Source of the DNA: Symsagittifera roscoffensis
Taxonomy: Eukaryota; Xenacoelomorpha; Acoela; Convolutidae
Direction of reading: 5' to 3'
Length of the DNA: 64,000 bases
NCBI RefSeq assembly: GCF_963678635.1
Contig: NC_087071.1
Coordinates: 19,097,613 to 19,161,612, forward strand
In this document: positions 57,952 to 64,000 of the stretch, piece after piece
Position numbering within the stretch: the stretch's first letter is position 1
Layout of the letters: each line of letters begins with the position of its first letter
Notes under the pieces: model-generated
Database searches by the model: none
Told to the model about the DNA's origin: nothing
The model's input: the letters and a program-made list of their open reading frames with translations, nothing else
Made by a program: the position numbers and the translations under genes

Positions 57952-60480
57952 TTAACACAAGTGTTCAATGCAGGTACTGAAATCTGCTCTATCAGAAATC
58001 GAATGAAACAGAGAGCGTCTCTCCGCTTCGCAACACGCTACTGCTGCTCCCTCTTGGACTATCAGATCCCTCAGGTTCGTCATAAGGAAAACCTTCTCTT
58101 CTTTCGACCTCTTCCTTTCTTCTGAATCATACTCTTCGCGAGTCAGTCCCATCATGCACCAGGCGAACCTGAGTTGTAACTCTGTCCTTACGTAAGGTAC
58201 TGCCACGAGAGCATGTATTCTTGGCGTAGTCCTCATTTCTTCTTCGAAATACCTTAATACTACTGCTTTCCATGGAAGGCTCACCAACTGCTCCATTGTT
58301 TCTGCCTGTATGTCAGACGACGCTAAAGTCCCGTACGCCTTCTGCTTGAGGGTGGTGCCTTGCAACATCGTTTCCAGATAACCCTCCATGGCTTTCCCGT
58401 CTTCCAGGGTCATTACATACCCTCTAGCCGAGTTTCGGTATTCTAACATCTCCATGTATCCACCGGTGGGTTCATCTATCAACACAGTCTCCGACACTAC
58501 TAGTCGGTTATATTCCACTGGTATTAGTTGTCCTGCGACACTTCCCTTTCCGTGATTCATGGGAGATGGCTTGAAATCTTTCATTGTGCTCTCTCCACAT
58601 TGGCTGAGTATTTCCATTTCTAAGGTTGCTCCAGTCAGAGTGCGGTCACTCCTTTTGGATTTATAACCTATTGACTTTATCCCCGCCATGAGAATGGGTG
58701 GCACCATCGCTCTATCAGTTAACATTTTATCTGTGCCAAACAGTTGATAATCACCTTGCCCCAAATCCATGACCTCCTCAACTCGTTTCCTTTTCGCTGA
58801 ATTAATAGATTTCATTGATATTTCTGAATCCACCTTCGTCTTTCCAACTCTCCTCGGCATCACTCTGCTGCCTAACTTCATCTTCATCGCATTGATTTTA
58901 TCAATCACCAATTTTGATCGCATCGTCCCTCTCCTGGTTCTCGACAGATACACCACCTCTCCTTTATCGTCCTGCGGTGTCATCTTGATGGGAGAATTCG
59001 CTTCACTTTCATCAATGGCCGAGTCGATCAACAACTCACTCAGTCTCCCTTCACACTCATCAAGCTTGTCAAGGACTTCTCTCATCAAGGGTTGGTTGAG
59101 ACCCGTTTTCAGAATGGACTGGGTCCCATAGCTTTGAACCACGGTCCAGACTTCTTCCATAAACGCCACTCTGTCCAGTTTGCATCCCGTCCTACTCTCG
59201 TGGTCTCGGTGATGTACTTCCCATTCTTCTTCGGGCAGCGTTCCCAAGAAAGGTACTCTGGCTGAGGCCTCTATTCTTCTCCTCCTAGGTGATTCCATGA
59301 GGATTCTCTGGTCGTTATTTCTTGAATTGCCAGGAGAGCTGCTCTCCGGCAAATTCCGTTTCATTTCCATAAAGGCTGACGGAGGCTCCAGTGTCGAGAT
59401 GCCTTCGTCCGCTGGCTCAGTCGTTTCCAACGTATCTGCATGGTTCTCAAGATAACTGAAGATATTGAAATCCAGGCTGGATGTTCCTCCTGTCGATGCC
59501 CTGTCGTCTTCTCCACCAGCTTGATCTTGTTGCATGGGTTCTTCGGTTTGACGGCTTCCTCCCTGTCCGTCATCTCCTTCTGACTTATCCTTGTTCGAGC
59601 TCGATGGTCCTTTTTCATCATTGTCGGCTTCTTCCTGGAATCTCGGTATGAGCAATGTACCGGCCGATTTATCTTCCTCCTCTCCATGGACCACTTTGAT
59701 TTCTTCGCCGCCGAAGGGTGCTAGGAAGGTTCTCGTCTGCAGTATTCCTCCCACTTTCATCTCCTGTTTTACGCTAGTCAGGATTAATGAGGCTTCAGGC
59801 AATTCGATCCTGCCTCTCATCCTCATCGGAGCTAAGCCTAATCCCTTCCACTGCTCATCAAATCTTCCAGGCTTGGGAGTCGCGGCGTTGCTTATTCGCC
59901 TTCTCGTTGCTTGATCTGTATATGCAAATCGTGTGTATTGTAACACGGCGGCATTTCTCCCTACAAAGTATGGATCCATCGTTCCCACGAAATTCCCTAC
60001 TCTCCTTTCGTTGGTTTCGAATGCTCTCAATCTAGGAGTTTGTACCACGGAGACTGCTCCGAGCAACATCCTTCTTATCAGAGGGAATTCAGGGATTGCC
60101 TCCGGCAGCTTCTTGTAATCGCCCCAGTCCTTCGTCTCTTCTCTCACTTTGTGATATGCTGCAGTGAGACGAGGCACTCTGGTTATTTCACCATTCGTTT
60201 TATCATAGGGTCTCAGATTCCAAAGCTTTGGAAACACTTCGATGTGTCCTCTTTCTACTTCTCCCATGCGATCGCGGAAGTGATCGTCAAAATTGATGAC
60301 TGTCATCTCTGGCTCCGATATTTTCGCAAATAACAGATCTTCACTCATGAGCTCCCGCAATGTGTGCTGCTCACACCAGTTCAGTGTACTACCGTCCACT
60401 GCCGATATGAGGTTCAGGTGCAGCACCGACCTCCTATATGCTTCCACTTTAACGTCAGGGAACAACATGTCGTCTAACAT
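57952..60480 (-). CDS. second-last ORF of the SGNH-family element, unknown protein with acidic linker
   Basis: An uninterrupted frame, 842 residues from the ATG at 60480 (open 13 codons further up; numbering here is from the upstream frame start at 60519). Residues 1-280 look folded. About 286-345 is an acidic Glu/Asp/Ser/Gln linker. SPRRRRIEASARVPFLGTLP at about 410-429 is conserved in copy 1 and includes a basic nuclear-localisation-like run. A basic segment with SAKRKRVEE follows near 590, then a folded C-terminal part. The start overlaps the end of the preceding ORF by 26 bases (a second ATG overlaps by 14), and the end abuts the next ORF. I recognise no polymerase, protease or integrase motif. 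The protein-level similarity to copy 1, with indels confined to the linker, argues that it was under selection. Confidence 0.8.
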   Translation of the reverse strand: MLDDMLFPDVKVEAYRRSVLHLNLISAVDGSTLNWCEQHTLRELMSEDLLFAKISEPEMTVINFDDHFRDRMGEVERGHIEVFPKLWNLRPYDKTNGEITRVPRLTAAYHKVREETKDWGDYKKLPEAIPEFPLIRRMLLGAVSVVQTPRLRAFETNERRVGNFVGTMDPYFVGRNAAVLQYTRFAYTDQATRRRISNAATPKPGRFDEQWKGLGLAPMRMRGRIELPEASLILTSVKQEMKVGGILQTRTFLAPFGGEEIKVVHGEEEDKSAGTLLIPRFQEEADNDEKGPSSSNKDKSEGDDGQGGSRQTEEPMQQDQAGGEDDRASTGGTSSLDFNIFSYLENHADTLETTEPADEGISTLEPPSAFMEMKRNLPESSSPGNSRNNDQRILMESPRRRRIEASARVPFLGTLPEEEWEVHHRDHESRTGCKLDRVAFMEEVWTVVQSYGTQSILKTGLNQPLMREVLDKLDECEGRLSELLIDSAIDESEANSPIKMTPQDDKGEVVYLSRTRRGTMRSKLVIDKINAMKMKLGSRVMPRRVGKTKVDSEISMKSINSAKRKRVEEVMDLGQGDYQLFGTDKMLTDRAMVPPILMAGIKSIGYKSKRSDRTLTGATLEMEILSQCGESTMKDFKPSPMNHGKGSVAGQLIPVEYNRLVVSETVLIDEPTGGYMEMLEYRNSARGYVMTLEDGKAMEGYLETMLQGTTLKQKAYGTLASSDIQAETMEQLVSLPWKAVVLRYFEEEMRTTPRIHALVAVPYVRTELQLRFAWCMMGLTREEYDSEERKRSKEEKVFLMTNLRDLIVQEGAAVACCEAERRSLFHSISDRADFSTCIEHLC

Positions 60481-62894
60481 CTTCGTCTCTTTCAATCGTC
60501 TCGTCTTCTCCCGTTCCAAAGCGATTTTGTTGTAAGAGATACTGGATAAGAGTGTGTCTCAGGTCTCTTATCTTGTTCCACGAGTCCGTGGATTTCTTCA
60601 TATCAAAATTCCTCACTCTCTCGCTCATCTGCTCTGGACAACCTGCCAGTTTCATCAGTCCTCCCAAGTTTCCGTGGGTAATTGCAATCAATGTCAGAAG
60701 TCCGTCTAGCCGCAGGTTCTGGATTCCATCGGTGAGCAGTATCGCCGGTCCTTTCGCGAAACTCTCTGCTCCAAATGTCACGAACAAGGCTATTAGTTCC
60801 ACTATCGACATTTCCACTACTGCTTGGAGGAATTCTTTTATCAAGTAGTGCGAGACTTTCGGGTAAACTTTTGCCAAGAATGACGCGGTCCATCCGGCTC
60901 CCAACCCTTCTAGCATGCTGTCTGTCCTTTCAAAGCCCTCCTGTCCCTTCACTTCCTGGGTCCAGAAGGTTTCCAGAGTAATCTGACACATTCTGTTCAC
61001 AAATTCAGCGGTCTTTTCTCCGGCATTTTCCGCCAGGTTCACCTCATTCAACAAGTAGGCATGTATCTTTGTGATCATCACGGGGCCTTGCTCAAAAGCA
61101 TCTGCACCCAATGCCGCTACTCTAGGGTTCAGGTGTAGCCACTGGTTGGCTTCCGGCTTGGTTCTCAGAACCATCGCTTCCAAGTGAGCTCTCGTCTCTA
61201 GTGAATTTTTCCTTCTTGTGTCTTCACCTGCCACTTCCATTGCTCGGAACCATAAGTCGTTGGACATTGCCGTGATCACTCGATGGTCGTCGTCTACTCC
61301 CGGTTTCACTTTGAGTTGTCGACTGAAATTGGACAGTTCCAACCCCAGCACCTCGTCCAACACTAACATGTGTAGCGCATGGTCCTTGAGTCCTCTCATC
61401 GCGTTTGAGATATCTGACCATACTGCAGGCAGTTCAGCCTTAAGTGGCCTCAGGTTCTCCATCTCTATCATGCGATTCGGGGCTGATATGATCACATCAT
61501 ATTTTCCTTCCGAAAGTAGGGCCACAATCGCATACACAAATTTCAGTCCATCCGGGAGATGTGCATATCCCGGAGACAACGCGAATACTACTCTCAGTGT
61601 CACTTTAGTGAATGACCCCTCCTTCGTCGCATCCACCACTTCACCCATCGACTCAAGGATATCCTTTATCGCTGGCCATACAGCGTTTTCTGCTGTTGTA
61701 GGATCTCTGAGTCTGCTCAGAAAACCTCTACTGTGTAGAGGGTCATTGATGCCAGCAAACACAATCGTAATTGGGTTCATGTCCGTCTGCCTTTGTACCC
61801 CTATAGCCAGAGATATCGATTGCAGTAGGTCCAGGTTGACAGCTGCCATCATTATGACGTCCGGCCAAAACAAAGACTTGGAGGTGTACACGAACTCTGA
61901 ATTCGCTACTACCATAATCTTGGCCTTCCTCATCTCTGCTTTGTCATAGGCGGCGAAGATGGTCTCATCTTTCTTTATCGCTATCAATCCGCCATATCTT
62001 TGGGCATCACCATCTTGATTCACTAGTTTTGGGTATACTCTTTCCTTCACATGACCAGGGGGTGTCGTCAGCTGCCTGAATATCTTTACGTGTTGTCCAA
62101 TCGGCGCTCTTGTCGTCAGGAATCTTCCTGGTCTCTCTTCACGATTCCCCTCATCATGATTCAGCCTCACATCTTGCAATGGTCTCGCATTCACTGGTCC
62201 CATCGTGTTGTTAGAAGGCAGTCCCTCTAAGTCAGCAAATCTCAAGGCCGTCGTGGAGCTGAAAATTATGCTAGCGGCTATCAACCAGTCTACGCCGGTT
62301 ATCGAGTACAATCTGCTGACGGATAGCGTCGCTCCATTTGGCATCCTCCTCGCATCTTCGATGAAGCTTACCCTCTGGAGATCCAGCTTCATTAGGTCGT
62401 CTTTGTATATATGCCAGGGAGACGGTATGGGTCTTGACCACATCAACGAGCCTCTGCTCGGACGTCTCTCCTCTCGACTGGTACTTGTCGTCTCCGATCT
62501 AGTGTCCGATCTAGTGTCCGATCTAGACGTGCCGGCTGTCTCTTCGATTGGGTTGACAGGTCCTATTCTTCTCCTAGGATGGATGGTCCTCCTCATCGGC
62601 GCTTCTCCCAACCGATCCTGTACGTCTGTCCTTTGACCTGGTTCGCTGGAGCTTTGTTGCCTGTAGTTCGTGACGGCCGGGACCGTACCCAAGCGTGTTT
62701 CCAAGCTAGGAGGCACAAAGGTAGTAATCACCGCTTCACTCACTGTTCCTTCTTCCTTCAGCACTCCTGTGTCAAAGAGTTCTGCTTCCAGCTCGTCCAA
62801 CCGCTCTTGAAAGACTCGATTCAACCAAGCTTGTCCTTCGATACTGTCGAAGTGAATGCCGTCAGTGGTCAGTCTGGCCTGATCCACAGCTCTT
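60455..62894 (-). CDS. third-last ORF: end of SGNH domain, then degenerate second SGNH-like domain
   Basis: The frame is open from the codon after TAG 62895-62897 to TGA 60457-60455 (about 812 residues). There is no ATG near its start; it simply continues the frame of the preceding SGNH segment. Residues 7-12 (TTDGIH) give the Asp-x-x-His of SGNH block V. A Ser/Thr/Arg-rich linker at about 100-150 contains a repeated SDTR. A second SGNH-like unit follows: MVVANSEFVY near 325 in place of the GDS nucleophile loop, and IVFAGINDPLHSRGFL near 375 for the G-x-N-D block. The rest (HALHMLVLDEVLGLELSNF, QNLRLDGLLTLIAITHGN) is not recognised. This would be part of a polyprotein if the TAG is read through or is a recent mutation. 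Confidence 0.75.
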
Positions 62895-63454
62895 AACTAA
62901 TGTTCGATGTCCATGAGGATCATTCTTCCGGCGTTTCGACTTGCGAGGTTCCTCAAGATGTTATTCCACCTGACGACTACCTCGTTGTGCCTTCTTCCTG
63001 ATGCTGTAAGGCTTCTCGCGTTCATTGGCACAGTGCAAACGGTCAGTACCGCGCAATTGAATTTCTGCCAGAGGGTAGTAAACAAACACACCATCATTGA
63101 CTCCCATAGTGCTTCCTGCTCATCTGAACCTCTGGAGATGTCATTCGTCCCAACTAAGATCATCACATTGGGGATCCTCCCTGGATTCATCAGTTCTACC
63201 ATTCGATATAATTGGGCTATCGTCGCACCTCCAAAAGCCATCACCGTGGTGACCCACGAGGTCCTCAAATTCGACAGCACTCTGACCAAGCTGTCTCCCA
63301 GTATCAGATGAGATGTCCCGAGTGGTGGTTGCTGCAGGTTTACAGCTGGGCTCCAGGTAGCTCGATTGAAGCAGGCCCTCGGATCTGTCTCCGGAACTCC
63401 CGTGAAATTATATTTCAATTGATTAGTCTTTTGCACGTCTATTATGCGAGACAC
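62895..63454 (-). CDS. SGNH/GDSL-hydrolase-like domain, ended by an in-frame TAG
   Basis: The frame encodes LILGDSLVRVL (block I, Ser nucleophile at residue 55), VMAFGGATIAQL (block II, Gly), and VMILVGTNDISRGS (block III, Asn in G-x-N-D). Block V (D-G-I-H) lies 17-20 codons after the TAG at 62897-62895, in the same frame. The full SGNH catalytic set is therefore present but split by one stop codon. SGNH enzymes are esterases/lipases. Such domains are known in some retroelements, where the role is unclear. The first codon assigned (63454) is GTG; upstream coding continues in another frame, so the true start is unknown. Confidence 0.8.
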
Positions 63455-64000
63455 TTTCTTCCCTGCATCTTCCGTACTCTCCTCTCTGGGACCCTCGAGC
63501 TCCCCATGAGTGGTGTCACGTCACTTATCCCCTGTCTGATCACGGTCTGGGAGAGTCGTACTATGCCCGTGTCGTCAATCGTTCCATAGGGTGCAGTCAC
63601 CCCGGAACCTGGCGCATTCTTGCTAGCGACCAGTCGTCCAGCTGTCTCTATCAGCTTCCTCTCTGTCTGTTCCACGACGGGGTCACCCAAGGTGTCACTA
63701 GGATCCGGATTGTTACTCGATTTGTCTCTGCTGGGGCCGTGTCTCCGTTGTTTGACTCATTTCTCGAGGCGTCAAGAGCTCCATCGGGGACTGCCCACGA
63801 GGAATATCCCTTGCAGGTATCACTTTCTCCACGGCCGTTGTCCACGCCATCTGCTCCGATCGCTCTTTGTAGTCCTGCCTCAAGCGCTCAATCTCTTGAC
63901 CCTGCTTTTTGTTGCAGTCTTCAAACAACTTTCTCCACATGTCCCGATCTTCCTCCATCTGGAGCATACTTCTGGTCATCTCGTCCAGCTCCTTCTTCGT
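63442..64000 (-). pseudogene. upstream coding part of the SGNH-family element, broken frames, runs off the edge
   Basis: From the right edge, a frame at 63979-63713 encodes a heptad-like, highly charged segment (MEEDRDMWRKLFEDCNKKQG, QEIERLRQDYKERSEQM), a probable coiled coil. Coding then appears to move to a frame at about 63735-63442 (SNNPDPSDTLGDPVVEQTER) and again to the SGNH frame. The shifts look like indels in this copy, although programmed shifts cannot be excluded. The protein continues beyond the window. Confidence 0.5.

Noticed and set aside
56312-63589. Plus-strand frames of 80-240 residues across the copy-2 genes, for example 61218-61949
   Set aside because: They lie antisense to long, conserved minus-strand ORFs, lack domains and are expected shadows in GC-balanced coding DNA.

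Overview
The window looks like repeat-rich, AT-rich chromosomal DNA from an invertebrate animal. The evidence is a Polinton/Maverick-type DNA polymerase remnant, a giant envelope-bearing gypsy-type element, a Ty1/copia remnant, spliceosomal introns (one with a TACTAAC branch site, another with a TTTGTTTCAG acceptor) and large satellite arrays. The poly-T/GAAAATTTTTC texture and the TTTCAG acceptors would suit a nematode, but no host gene or rRNA settles the lineage. No bacterial gene organisation, tRNA, rRNA or CRISPR array was found.

Layout. (1) 1 to about 14.9 kb, + strand: a giant gypsy-like element. It runs off the left edge as a broken upstream gag part, gag with a CCHC knuckle, an aspartic protease, RT-RNase H, an integrase with its zinc finger damaged, a membrane-glycoprotein (env-like) ORF, and a further unrecognised ORF that ends through a 78-bp intron. 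A few nonsense codons and frame breaks show that this copy is dead, but long frames survive. (2) 16.0-19.0 kb: a small copia-type remnant with 243-bp LTRs. (3) 20.4-32.2 kb: a tandem array of a 3.8-kb unit (A, B, C, D). It is built from two modules whose boundary is re-used exactly, and each unit contains degenerate GATGGATGG and TATGTATAACTAATGATCCC repeats. (4) 36.0-37.7 kb: a 1.67-kb near-complete palindrome. (5) 38.5-45.2 kb, - strand: diverged direct repeats and a decayed Polinton-type family B DNA polymerase.

(6) 45.6-51.9 kb and 54.0 kb to the right edge, - strand: two copies of one LTR element family. The LTRs (938 and 925 bp) can be placed by their TGTRRCATTCG inverted ends and adjacent purine tracts. 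Upstream of the 3' LTR lies a GC-richer, tightly packed series of large ORFs: a broken N-terminal coiled-coil part, an SGNH-hydrolase-like domain, then 810-, 855- and 762-residue frames that overlap or abut by a few bases. The 45.6-kb copy is a rearranged pseudogene, yet it keeps the same relative frame for the last two ORFs. These proteins match no polymerase, protease or integrase that I recognise. They occupy the position next to the 3' LTR, and this is the most novel-looking system in the window. The element's polymerase, if it has one, would lie beyond base 64000.

(7) 52.1-53.8 kb: microsatellites and a 29-bp minisatellite related, on the opposite strand, to the satellite inside the 3.8-kb units. 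A shared flanking module recurs at 37.8-38.0 kb and 53.8-54.0 kb, so this is a dispersed repeat family. Two 200-base N gaps (20177-20376 and 51857-52056) abut these repeats.
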